Origin: Chitinispirillum alkaliphilum
GTDB lineage: Bacteria > Fibrobacterota > Chitinivibrionia > Chitinivibrionales > Chitinispirillaceae
Reading direction: 5' to 3'
DNA length: 64,000 nucleotides
Assembly: GCA_001045525.1 (NCBI GenBank)
Contig: LDWW01000003.1
Location: 124,001 to 188,000 of the forward strand
In this document: piece by piece, positions 36,236 through 44,564 of the stretch
Numbering within the stretch: the stretch's first letter is position 1
Layout: each line of letters opens with the position of its first letter
Made by a program: the position numbers and the translations under genes
Notes under the pieces: model-generated
The model's input: the letters and a program-made list of their open reading frames with translations, nothing else
Database searches by the model: none
Told to the model about the DNA's origin: nothing

Positions 36236-37212
36236 TTTGATTTAAAAGTAGGGTATTCGATTCCAAAGCGCCATTTGTAGTAAAACCGGCTGAAAAAGAA
36301 AATCACAATAATCATTACTGCATACATCGGCACAAATATGGCGATAAACACACTGAGCAGAAAGACCGGCCATTTAAAGGAGTAAAAGGCAGACTCTTTT
36401 TTGGTGGTAATTGCAAAATTAAGGAAAAAAAAGAGGCTTATAGCAGATGGAACTGCCATAACCCAGTAGTTGTATTCCATGAAGAAAGAGAATAATAGTG
36501 CAAAAGCACACATCAGGGCTGCTGTTGAAGCTGTTTTTCTCTTTCCATAGCTCACACAGAATGTTTTTTTTCCTGTGATTTTATCCCCTTCTGCATCGGG
36601 AATCGTAGTAGCCAGAAAAACCGCTCCATTTGCAAATGCCGGGGCTAATGAAGAGATAAGGCCGGTTTTGATCAGATCTGGTGTAAGAATTTGATCTCCT
36701 TTTGCAACAAACCAGCCCACCAAAAAAGTAAGCATTCCATGTCCAAGGGCATTTGCAGCCACTCCGCCAATTGCTCTGTCCTTTAAACTGGCAGGGGGGA
36801 GGTTGTAGAGAACTCCCAAAATCAGGGCTAAAATGTTTAAAATCAGCATATCCACACCAATATGATATGCCAGGGTCAGCCCACCGGCGGCACATAACCC
36901 CGCCGTTATCCAGGCGCTTGGCAGGGATATGAGTTTCTGAGGAAGAATAAAGAGTTTTTTGTTTATTCGGTCGCTTTCGATGTCGGCGATCTGATTTACC
37001 ACATAAATAAATGCCACTGAAAGTGAAAATGCTCCGATGGCTTTGAAAAGTTCTGCCATGGCAGGGTTAAAAGGGTTAAGAAATGATTGGCTTACAATGG
37101 CAGCATCATTACCGGTAACCCAACCCAGCAGAAGTATTGTCCAGACTGGTACCATTAGCGGAATTCTGAGTAAAAACAGCAGATCGAGAAGTTTTTTGAT
37201 TTTTCCAGCCAA
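36232..37212 (-). CDS. UbiA-superfamily prenyltransferase, first copy
   Basis: A 326-residue membrane prenyltransferase heading the operon. Motif one is N73, D77, D81 (NQIADIESDR); motif two is D206, D210 (IPDAEGDKITGKKT). Both are intact. The sequence shares helix patterns with the next gene (for example GWFVAKGD versus GWYIAGGD), indicating ancient duplication with divergence of acceptor preference. Two UbiA enzymes with a GGR and ferredoxin recall (bacterio)chlorophyll-tail or archaeal-type ether-lipid pathways, but no GGGP synthase or chlorin gene is in view. Divergent from the PorV-like gene. Confidence 0.85.
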   Translation of the reverse strand: MAGKIKKLLDLLFLLRIPLMVPVWTILLLGWVTGNDAAIVSQSFLNPFNPAMAELFKAIGAFSLSVAFIYVVNQIADIESDRINKKLFILPQKLISLPSAWITAGLCAAGGLTLAYHIGVDMLILNILALILGVLYNLPPASLKDRAIGGVAANALGHGMLTFLVGWFVAKGDQILTPDLIKTGLISSLAPAFANGAVFLATTIPDAEGDKITGKKTFCVSYGKRKTASTAALMCAFALLFSFFMEYNYWVMAVPSAISLFFFLNFAITTKKESAFYSFKWPVFLLSVFIAIFVPMYAVMIIVIFFFSRFYYKWRFGIEYPTFKSK

Positions 37213-37436
37213 TTTCGTTCCTGTGCACTGCCTGGTGTAGTGGTGTGATCAATTAGTATATAAAGATAAGAAATGGTAAGTCTATAATCCCATACTCTTT
37301 ATTTAAGAATCAAATTATCTTTTTTGGGTGTATATTTATAATTGAGGTTAATAAAGAAAGGTATATTTTTGTAAATGTAACGTGATTGCATTATTTTTAA
37401 TTTGACGATCTAAAATTCTTTGGCCAGGAAATATTT

Positions 37437-38495
37437 TTGAGAATAAACCTATTTAAAAAAAATAAATCCCATGCTGTTTTTCTGGTGTTCTCTATAATTC
37501 TTTTCTCTCATGCTGAATGGGAGGAGAGTCAATATTCAGGGATGGTCAGTGAGCTTTTCACCACTGCAGCATCATCTGCACTTAGTGCTGCGGATCTTGC
37601 AGTTAGCCATTCCGGTCCTTTCCTTTATAATCCCGGTAATCTTGCCAGACCTGATGCGGGCGGACTAACCATCACTTACTCTGATTTTTACAAATCTCTG
37701 TTTAATGCCTCCGGTCTGCACTATGTAACCCCTTTGGACCAAAATTCCGGTTTAGGTATCTCTCTTGCCTACCTATATATTCCCGGTATCGAGGATACCA
37801 GAAATCTCGAAGCCAATGAAACCATAATAATCGATGATCTGGAGCATTTCTCCGCCACTGACATCTGGTTTAGAGTAGGATATGGGAGCAGCCTAAGTTT
37901 GGGGGCAACCGATATTCTTTATGGCGCTGCAGTGAATCTTCGCAGAAGAAGATCTCAGGTCCTGACCGGTTATGGTATCGGGGTGGATGGGGGAGTGGTC
38001 GTGAATTATCAAGCAGGCACTTTTGGCGCTCTTGAGAATGTAATCATATCAGGTGGTGTGATGGCAGAGAATGTAACCGGCAGTTATCATCATTGGACAT
38101 CTTCATACAAAGAATACACTCTGCCTCACGTTAGACTTAGCCTTGCAGTGAACTGGAACTGGGATGTACCTTTACCGGGCAGTATGCTGTTTGTGTATAC
38201 ATCTCCTGATATGTTGTCCAATGAGGGTATAAATTTTCATGATGGAGATGATGAGAATGATCCTGAGCAGATATATTTTAGAGAAGATCCGGCATTGATG
38301 CTGTTAAATGGCAGATATGGTCTGGAGTATGAGATTTTAAATACTCTTGCCATCAGGGCTGGACTGGACCAGAGAAATCTGAGTATGGGTGGGGGACTGA
38401 AGTTTTTCGATGGCAGGTTATCGACCGACTTTTCCTATATTCTTCACCATCTTTCAGGAAAATGGAAATTTAGCGTGACATATCAGTGGTTCTGA
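37437..38495 (+). CDS. PorV/PorQ-like outer-membrane beta-barrel protein
   Basis: A 352-residue predicted outer-membrane barrel. Start is TTG 37437, with AGGA seven bases upstream. A signal peptide (about 10-26) is followed by a segment typical of PorV-type FadL-like barrels (ALSAADLAVSHSGPFLYNPGNLA). The remainder is alternating amphipathic strands, and the last residue is Phe (YQWF). PorV-class proteins serve type IX secretion as cargo shuttles, and two sorting-domain proteins are encoded in this window. However, the family is broad and the gene is not next to secretion genes, so the role is tentative. Confidence 0.7.
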   Translation: MRINLFKKNKSHAVFLVFSIILFSHAEWEESQYSGMVSELFTTAASSALSAADLAVSHSGPFLYNPGNLARPDAGGLTITYSDFYKSLFNASGLHYVTPLDQNSGLGISLAYLYIPGIEDTRNLEANETIIIDDLEHFSATDIWFRVGYGSSLSLGATDILYGAAVNLRRRRSQVLTGYGIGVDGGVVVNYQAGTFGALENVIISGGVMAENVTGSYHHWTSSYKEYTLPHVRLSLAVNWNWDVPLPGSMLFVYTSPDMLSNEGINFHDGDDENDPEQIYFREDPALMLLNGRYGLEYEILNTLAIRAGLDQRNLSMGGGLKFFDGRLSTDFSYILHHLSGKWKFSVTYQWF

Positions 38496-38526
38496 TTATA
38501 TATATATGTATAGATTGTTTTTTTTA

Positions 38527-38558
38527 CCTTGATATTATAATTAATTATAATACCAAGG
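38527..38558. promoter_or_regulatory. 32-base near-perfect palindrome upstream of the HD-GYP gene
   Basis: CCTTG (38527-38531) and CAAGG (38554-38558) flank TATTATAATT/AATTATAATA (38533-38552) with one mismatched pair and no loop. No T-run follows, so it is more like an operator or cruciform than a terminator. A second inverted repeat, GTTTTGC (38590-38596) with GCAAAAC (38611-38617), lies between it and the start codon. Confidence 0.55.
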
Positions 38559-38636
38559 AGTCGAAATTTTCATAAAATCCAGGCACTCGGTTTTGCTCAG
38601 ATCTTTTCAGGCAAAACGTTCATTACAGTGAGATAA

Positions 38637-40646
38637 ATGATGATTCACCAGGACGAGCAAATAATTCTGATTGTAGATGACGATCAACTGCTTTGTAATG
38701 CAGTTGGAACTTACCTGAGTAAAGTCGGGTTCAAACCCGTGCTTGCAAACAACGGCAGGGAAGCATTACAGATTCTTGAACATACATCTGCCCAGTGTAT
38801 TATTGCAGATCTGTATATGCCTTCGATGGATGGGCTTGAATTTCTTGAAATTCTTAAAAAAAGAAACAACACAGTTCCCGTAATATTGGCAACCGGGCGC
38901 CCCGATATAGAGTCTGCAATCAAAGCAATTCAGAGTGGGGCTTTTGACTATCTCATAAAGCCTTATCAGTTTGAAATCCTTAAACAGAAAATTGTTCAGG
39001 CTCTGAATGCCACAAGGCTTGTGCGGGAAAATTATGTTCTTAATGAACTTGCATCCCTGCATGACATAACCGGTAAGCTTACCACTACCCATGATATTGA
39101 AGAACTTCTTGATATTACCTTCGATTTCTGTCTTTCTACAGCAAAAGCTGAAAGCGGCTCTATTCAGCTCTATGAAAAAGAAAATGATGAGCTTGTTATC
39201 GTCCGGAAAAAAGGGATACAGACCGGTAATCCCCGTTCATCTCTAAGTAAAAATGATGAGTGGATCATCTCCAAATATGTTTTTAAAAGCGCCGTTCCTA
39301 TACTTATTAGTGAAAACTCTGATCTGCCTCCTGATATGCACCTGGACAGAGGGGATATAGGCTCTGCGATCAGTGTCCCTTTGAAGGTAGGGCAGGAGGT
39401 GATTGGCGTTGTCAATCTTAACCGCAAATTGAACAGAGAGCCCTTTACGGCCGTTGACCTGAATATAGTTGACGTCCTTGCCTCACAGGCCAGTGTTGCC
39501 ATTAACAATGCATTCCTCTACTCCTCTATCAATCAAAAACTCAGTGAGCTTTCTCTTGTAAGCAGTTATTCTGAACAGCTTATGGGCTTAGTTGATAAGA
39601 ACGATGTTATAAAATGTCTGTTTGAAACTGTTAAAAAATATTTTGCCATAGATTTTATTGGCTTTCTGGTAATGCAGAAGCGTAACTATGAGTTTTTATA
39701 CTGGTCACGGGGAGAAATTGAAGAAGAATCTGTACAGGACATACTGAAGAGAGTTATAGATGATTACAACAAAAATCCATCTGCAAAGGCTCAATATAAA
39801 AAAACAACTCAGCGAATGCTCTCCTTAAAGGACAACAGATCTTTCGAGATGTGTTATCCGTTTGCCTTCGAGCACCTGATTCCTGTGAGCTGGGAGGATT
39901 TTAAATTCGGAACTATGTTCTTTGCAGCATCGAATGAACTTGAAAACTGCTGCGAAAAAATACCTCTGCTATCAAGCCTTGTCAGTCAAACCCGTATCGC
40001 TCTTACAAACTCCAAGTTATATAATGATGTAAAAGAAAACTATATCCGCACTATAAAAGCTCTGGCTATTGCCGTTGATGCAAAAGATACTTATACTCAC
40101 GGACATTCAGAAAATGTAATGATTATAGCGGGTGATATTGCCGCGGAAATGGGTTTGGATGAAAAGACTACCGGCATCATTCGGGATGCAGGGCTACTTC
40201 ACGATATCGGAAAAATAGGTATTCCCGGCTATATCCTTAACAAACCGGGGCCTCTGACATATGAAGAGTTTAACGGTGTGATGAAAACGCACAGCTCTTT
40301 GGGGGCAAATATTGTCAAAGATGTACCATTCTTAAGTGATCTTTATTCCCTTATCCTCTACCATCATGAACACTATAACGGTGCCGGGTATCCAGAGGGC
40401 CTTAAAGGTGAAGAAATTCCATTGGGTGCGAGAATTCTTCATATAGCCGATGCTTATGAAGCAATGACCTCAAACAGACCATACAGAGACAGTCTGGGTG
40501 AGAAGGAAGCGGTGAAACGGCTCATGGAAGGATGCGGCAAGCAGTTTGATCCGGAAGTGGTGAAAGCTTTTTTGGTTGTTGCTGAAAAAAAAGGTTGGGT
40601 TAAAAAGGAAGATATTGAAAAAAATGAGAAAATTCTGCAATCCTGA
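38637..40646 (+). CDS. REC-GAF-HD-GYP cyclic-di-GMP phosphodiesterase
   Basis: A 669-residue cytoplasmic response regulator. An N-terminal receiver has D58 (IIADLYMPSMDG) and K in LIKPY. A GAF domain (about 140-300) and a second, less conserved GAF-like region (about 305-465) follow. The C-terminal HD-GYP domain has HGHSENV, LLHDIGKIGIP, HHEHYNGAGYPEG and HIADAYEAMTS, all metal and GYP residues intact. It therefore should hydrolyse c-di-GMP in response to phosphorylation and a small-molecule or redox signal. Monocistronic, with palindromic sequence in its leader. The cognate kinase is not adjacent. Confidence 0.93.
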   Translation: MMIHQDEQIILIVDDDQLLCNAVGTYLSKVGFKPVLANNGREALQILEHTSAQCIIADLYMPSMDGLEFLEILKKRNNTVPVILATGRPDIESAIKAIQSGAFDYLIKPYQFEILKQKIVQALNATRLVRENYVLNELASLHDITGKLTTTHDIEELLDITFDFCLSTAKAESGSIQLYEKENDELVIVRKKGIQTGNPRSSLSKNDEWIISKYVFKSAVPILISENSDLPPDMHLDRGDIGSAISVPLKVGQEVIGVVNLNRKLNREPFTAVDLNIVDVLASQASVAINNAFLYSSINQKLSELSLVSSYSEQLMGLVDKNDVIKCLFETVKKYFAIDFIGFLVMQKRNYEFLYWSRGEIEEESVQDILKRVIDDYNKNPSAKAQYKKTTQRMLSLKDNRSFEMCYPFAFEHLIPVSWEDFKFGTMFFAASNELENCCEKIPLLSSLVSQTRIALTNSKLYNDVKENYIRTIKALAIAVDAKDTYTHGHSENVMIIAGDIAAEMGLDEKTTGIIRDAGLLHDIGKIGIPGYILNKPGPLTYEEFNGVMKTHSSLGANIVKDVPFLSDLYSLILYHHEHYNGAGYPEGLKGEEIPLGARILHIADAYEAMTSNRPYRDSLGEKEAVKRLMEGCGKQFDPEVVKAFLVVAEKKGWVKKEDIEKNEKILQS

Positions 40647-40719
40647 AATGTAGGGTTTCCTTCCTATGTAATATTTCTGAAATTCGGTTCATAATTAATC
40701 TCTATTTACGGGTTGGGCT

Positions 40720-41715
40720 ATGAAAAAAATATCAATCTTTGTAGTATCTCTTGTGTTTACATTTACAGTTTTTTGTTCAAAAAAGGATCCGGACTCTCAG
40801 GTGGCAATAGTTGTTAACGGTCAGGAGATTACAGCCGGAGAAATTCAATTATCTGCTGAAATGTTGAAAATGGAAATGGAAAGGTTAATGCAGGGTTCAC
40901 CTTTCCAGGAATCTGCTCACTTTAGAACAAATGCAGCACAACAACTAATTGCAAATTTACTGATGGTGGAAAAGGCGATTGAAAATGACATAACTGCCGA
41001 TTCTGCTTTGGTACAAGAGACTTTCAACAGAATGAAGTCTCAGTTTAGTTCCAGAGATGAATTTGTCAGGGAGCTTGAAAATATAGGAGAAACTGTCGAG
41101 AGTGTTTTTTCCCAAATTGAGCAGGGAATCATGGTAGAACTTCTGATGAAAGAAGTATTATCCCAAATTGATTCCGTTACTGAAGAAGAATGCAGGCAAT
41201 TTTACCAAAGCAACACTGAAAGATTCAAAGAGAGTCCAAAGGTTAGGATAAGTCAGATTATATTTCTTGATTATAGACCTGATGATGGGGAAGAGGTCAG
41301 AAGCCGTGCCAATACCGCTTTGAACAGATTGAAAGAAGGGCAAGATTTTCAAACAGTGGCACAAAAGTTCTCATCCCGTCCCTCAAGTGTCGATATGGGC
41401 TATTTTAGAAAAGGTGAAATTAGGGAAGAACTTGAAGAACTGTTTTTCTCCATGGAAGTGGGGGAAACCAGTGATATCATTACTGAACGCGATGCCTTGT
41501 TTATTTTTAAGAAAGAAGAAGAGCAGCCTGCAAGGCAACTCTCTTTTGAAGAGGTTAGGGAGAGGATAAAAAACAGTATGGAATTTACGAAAAGAAGTGA
41601 ACTTTTCAGCGAGTATGTTGATAACCTGATCAGTAAGGCTGATATCGAATACAGAGACTCTTCGCTGATCCTTAATACTGCTGTTCTTCCAAACCGAGAT
41701 CTAATTAATCATTAA
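40720..41715 (+). CDS. PpiC-type peptidyl-prolyl isomerase, SurA-like, exported
   Basis: A 331-residue periplasmic chaperone-isomerase. The leader ends in TVFC (C19), a lipobox-like but non-canonical site, so it may be lipid-anchored. SurA_N-like helices (about 25-150) precede a parvulin domain (about 165-265: VRISQIIFLDYR, FQTVAQKFSSRPSSVDMGYF, GETSDII). It probably helps outer-membrane or secreted proteins fold. Its 3' end overlaps the convergent small gene on the minus strand by 11 bases. Confidence 0.88.
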   Translation: MKKISIFVVSLVFTFTVFCSKKDPDSQVAIVVNGQEITAGEIQLSAEMLKMEMERLMQGSPFQESAHFRTNAAQQLIANLLMVEKAIENDITADSALVQETFNRMKSQFSSRDEFVRELENIGETVESVFSQIEQGIMVELLMKEVLSQIDSVTEEECRQFYQSNTERFKESPKVRISQIIFLDYRPDDGEEVRSRANTALNRLKEGQDFQTVAQKFSSRPSSVDMGYFRKGEIREELEELFFSMEVGETSDIITERDALFIFKKEEEQPARQLSFEEVRERIKNSMEFTKRSELFSEYVDNLISKADIEYRDSSLILNTAVLPNRDLINH

Positions 41716-41989
41716 GCATACTCTTAAGTGCCATGGCAATGAGCCTGGCACTTTTTTCACTCATCACCTGCTTGGGTTTTTGCTTGAGTTTTCCCGACGA
41801 TAGCGCTACTGGAGAAGAGGGATTTTTGGTTTTGTTTTTCAGTATAAACTGAGTTAATGTACGAGGTTTACCAGAGCCCTTTGGTGTGGAATTTTTTTCT
41901 TCAGGTAAGTTTTCAGCACTCGTTTGAAATGGTTTTTTTTCGTACCTTTTCAAATCTTTTGGTGTATGATTTTTTGCTTTTTCAAACAT
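41705..41989 (-). CDS. Small basic protein of unknown function
   Basis: A 94-residue, Lys/Pro/Ser-rich, apparently disordered protein with a short C-terminal helix (SEKSARLIAMALKSMLND). I choose ATG 41989 because AGAGGT stands about six bases upstream. The longer frame to 42049 would overlap the neighbour. It lies 13 bases after the 42003-42509 gene, so the two are one operon. Not recognised; a nucleic-acid or partner-binding tail protein is possible. Confidence 0.55.
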   Translation of the reverse strand: MFEKAKNHTPKDLKRYEKKPFQTSAENLPEEKNSTPKGSGKPRTLTQFILKNKTKNPSSPVALSSGKLKQKPKQVMSEKSARLIAMALKSMLND

Positions 41990-42002
41990 ACAGTACCTCT
42001 TT

Positions 42003-42509
42003 TTATACCCTGAATTCACTGTCGAGTATTTCTGAAATAAATTTGTCAATAGAAACCGGATAGTAATTGAAATCCGTACCGGTAATCAAGCCTGTTCGTG
42101 TATCTTCCCTCATTGCCATCTGGTCTTCGATTCTGTCAGCATGTTCTTGTGGCATCTCTTCAAAACGTTCTATTCTGAAATATTCACTTTTAATATTTAT
42201 GTTTCTTTTTTTTGCATATGCAAATGAGAACAGCCTGCCTTCAATGTTAGAGTCAAATGTATCCGGATCAAAAACATCACCGTAGGTATCCTGAAGGGAG
42301 TCAGCTGATATAATGAACTTAGGAGATACGTTGATTTTACCATTTACTTCTATTGTATGGGATGGATTGTCATCATCCGGTACAATAAGTTTATAGGATA
42401 GATCATGGTATCCGGAAACTATTCCGCTAATTGGCTTGCGTAGAATTTTTGTCCTGTGATAGACTTCTTTCATAATCTCATTATAGCCGAAATCATTAGG
42501 GTGAATCAT
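42003..42509 (-). CDS. Conserved-looking protein of unknown function
   Basis: A 168-residue cytoplasmic protein. The N-terminal third (HRTKILRKPISGIVSGYHDL) and a central strand-rich part (SHTIEVNGKINVSPKFIIS) look like a small beta-barrel, and the C terminus is acidic. No motif I can name. It is co-oriented with and just upstream of the small basic protein gene, and may form an operon with it. Confidence 0.6.
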   Translation of the reverse strand: MIHPNDFGYNEIMKEVYHRTKILRKPISGIVSGYHDLSYKLIVPDDDNPSHTIEVNGKINVSPKFIISADSLQDTYGDVFDPDTFDSNIEGRLFSFAYAKKRNINIKSEYFRIERFEEMPQEHADRIEDQMAMREDTRTGLITGTDFNYYPVSIDKFISEILDSEFRV

Positions 42510-42584
42510 TATATTAACTCGGGGGAAAAATGAAAATTAAGATACTGATTGTGGTAATTAGCTTCTTACTTTCTAAATATAATT

Positions 42585-42623
42585 AAAAGTGCACAGGTAA
42601 GATATCTTTGTGGATATCCTACC
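42585..42623 (-). terminator. Probable terminator after the hybrid kinase gene
   Basis: Reading the minus strand, an 11-base stem (42613-42623 with 42596-42606, one G-U pair, 6-base loop) overlaps the stop codon of the kinase gene. It is followed seven bases later by TTTT at 42588-42585. Moderately convincing. Confidence 0.5.
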
Positions 42624-44484
42624 CCATAACCTTCTGAAGTGCATCCGAGAGCTGTGAAGACACAAATGGTTTTTGGAGTATATAGTTAACACCCTCCTTT
42701 AATAACTCCTGACGATCGGGTTCAAGGCAATACCCGCTGGCAATAATAACCTGCAGATCAGGGTTTATTTTTTTGAGCATTCTGTATGTTTCCAAACCAT
42801 TCATACCAGGCATAATCAGGTCTAAAAAGATTAAGTGAAAGTCTTTATAGTTATTGGTGTAGAATTCAATCGCTTCAAAAGGGTCACAATAGCAACAGGA
42901 GGTGTGTCCCATCCAGGATAACATTTCCTTGAGAGCATTACATAAAAAGCTCTCATCATCAATTATCAGGATGTTTTTCCCGCTATTTTCACTTTTCTTT
43001 ATCTGTGGTATGGGGTGATCTTCATTTTTATTTTCGGTTATGCAGGGTAGATAGAGTGAAAAAGTAGATCCCTCTCCTAAGCGACTTGTAACATCTATAT
43101 AGCCATTATGGCTTTTAACTGAGCCATATACACTGGCCAGACCAAGACCAGTCCCCATACCTTTGGATTTGGTGGTAAAAAATGGTTCAAAAATTTTAGC
43201 TGTGGTCTTTTTACACATACCACAACCGTTATCCGAAATGTCAATGTTTAAATAGTGTCCGGGGGCAATTTCATATGCCTTGTTTTCGGAGAATGCTTTG
43301 TTAAGATACATGTCCTTTGTCGAAATCTTAAGCACTCCTCCGTTTTCCATTGCATTCAATGCGTTTACTGCAATGTTCATAAAGATATTTTGAACCTGCA
43401 TTGTATCCCCCATGATGGTTGTGCTTTTTGCTTTTAGGAGGCACTCAATGGTAATGCTTTTATCTACCGTATGATTAAGCAGATCTGCAACATCTTCCAG
43501 GGTATGATGAACATCTATTGGAATAAACTGTATTTTTTTTCTTCTTGAAAATGTAAGAAGCTTATTTGTCAGATCTGATGCCCTAGAAGCTCCGGACATG
43601 ATCATTTGCGCATATTTGGATATCTTTTCATCTGATGAACACTTTTTGTTGATTATATCAGCATAACCTGAAATGGCTCCAAGCACGTTATTAAAATCAT
43701 GAGATATTCCTCCTGCAAGCTGCCCTATAGCTTCCATTTTATGAGCAACCCTGAATTGCTCTTCCAGACGACCTTTTTCAAACTCCATTATTTTGCGACC
43801 TGTTATGTCTTTAATGATAACTATAAAACACTGACTTTCTGATTCCCAAACCCCGGAAATACTTACTTCTGCAGGAAACAGCTTGTCACCTTTGCCAACC
43901 AGAGTGCATTCGTAATCTCTTAAGTTGTTTTCAGCCCTTTTAAATTTCTGACGCAGTATCCTCAGTTCCTCAGATGAGATAAATTTAAGACAGTGCGGTG
44001 TTTTGTTCGCTTCTATTTCAAAAAGTGCTGAAGCTGAGCTGTTGTGAAATACGATACGTCCGGAACTTTTGATCAGCATAATTGCATCAGTACTGGTCTC
44101 AATTACACTCCTGTACAATGCTTCACTTTTTTTCAGAGCATCTTCCGCTCTTTCTCTCTCCTCTATTTGGGTTACAAGTGACTGCTTATAATCAAAGGAG
44201 TGCTTAATAAGTTTTGCGATATTTGAAAATCTGCTGTAATGATTCAGCAATGGTGCTATTGGCTCCGCAGATTGATCATCAAGAGATTTGGCTATAAGAT
44301 CAAGTGGTTTGATAAGTGACCGGTATACAAGGTGAAGAGTAAGGGTTAACCCGATGACAGAAAAGAGTGCCAGTGGTAAAAGAACTGGTTGACCGTTTAC
44401 TGTAATCAGATAGATCAGGAGAAATGAGGAAATGATCGATAGTAGAAAAACGATACGTATAATTGAATAGTGCTTTTTTAACAT
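42619..44484 (-). CDS. Hybrid sensor histidine kinase (2 TM, PAS, HisKA, HATPase, REC)
   Basis: A 621-residue membrane-bound hybrid kinase. Two hydrophobic helices (about 8-27 and 34-54) with almost no periplasmic loop are followed by a linker helix and a PAS domain (about 118-235). The HisKA H lies near residue 263 ([15 protein letters not shown]). HATPase motifs include DNGCGM and [10 protein letters not shown], and a C-terminal receiver has a phosphoacceptor Asp near 553 ([13 protein letters not shown]). The lack of a sensory loop suggests it reads the membrane state or an internal signal through PAS. No dedicated regulator lies beside it. Confidence 0.92.
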   Translation of the reverse strand: MLKKHYSIIRIVFLLSIISSFLLIYLITVNGQPVLLPLALFSVIGLTLTLHLVYRSLIKPLDLIAKSLDDQSAEPIAPLLNHYSRFSNIAKLIKHSFDYKQSLVTQIEERERAEDALKKSEALYRSVIETSTDAIMLIKSSGRIVFHNSSASALFEIEANKTPHCLKFISSEELRILRQKFKRAENNLRDYECTLVGKGDKLFPAEVSISGVWESESQCFIVIIKDITGRKIMEFEKGRLEEQFRVAHKMEAIGQLAGGISHDFNNVLGAISGYADIINKKCSSDEKISKYAQMIMSGASRASDLTNKLLTFSRRKKIQFIPIDVHHTLEDVADLLNHTVDKSITIECLLKAKSTTIMGDTMQVQNIFMNIAVNALNAMENGGVLKISTKDMYLNKAFSENKAYEIAPGHYLNIDISDNGCGMCKKTTAKIFEPFFTTKSKGMGTGLGLASVYGSVKSHNGYIDVTSRLGEGSTFSLYLPCITENKNEDHPIPQIKKSENSGKNILIIDDESFLCNALKEMLSWMGHTSCCYCDPFEAIEFYTNNYKDFHLIFLDLIMPGMNGLETYRMLKKINPDLQVIIASGYCLEPDRQELLKEGVNYILQKPFVSSQLSDALQKVMG

Positions 44485-44564
44485 CTCAGCTTATGCTCCC
44501 GGTTATAATCATTAATTGTATATTTTCGGGAACATAAGGGCAAGCATCAAAGCCTGATCAGGAC

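Noticed and set aside
42003-42049. Longer N terminus for the small basic protein gene
   Set aside because: It would overlap the upstream gene and the ribosome site points to ATG 41989.
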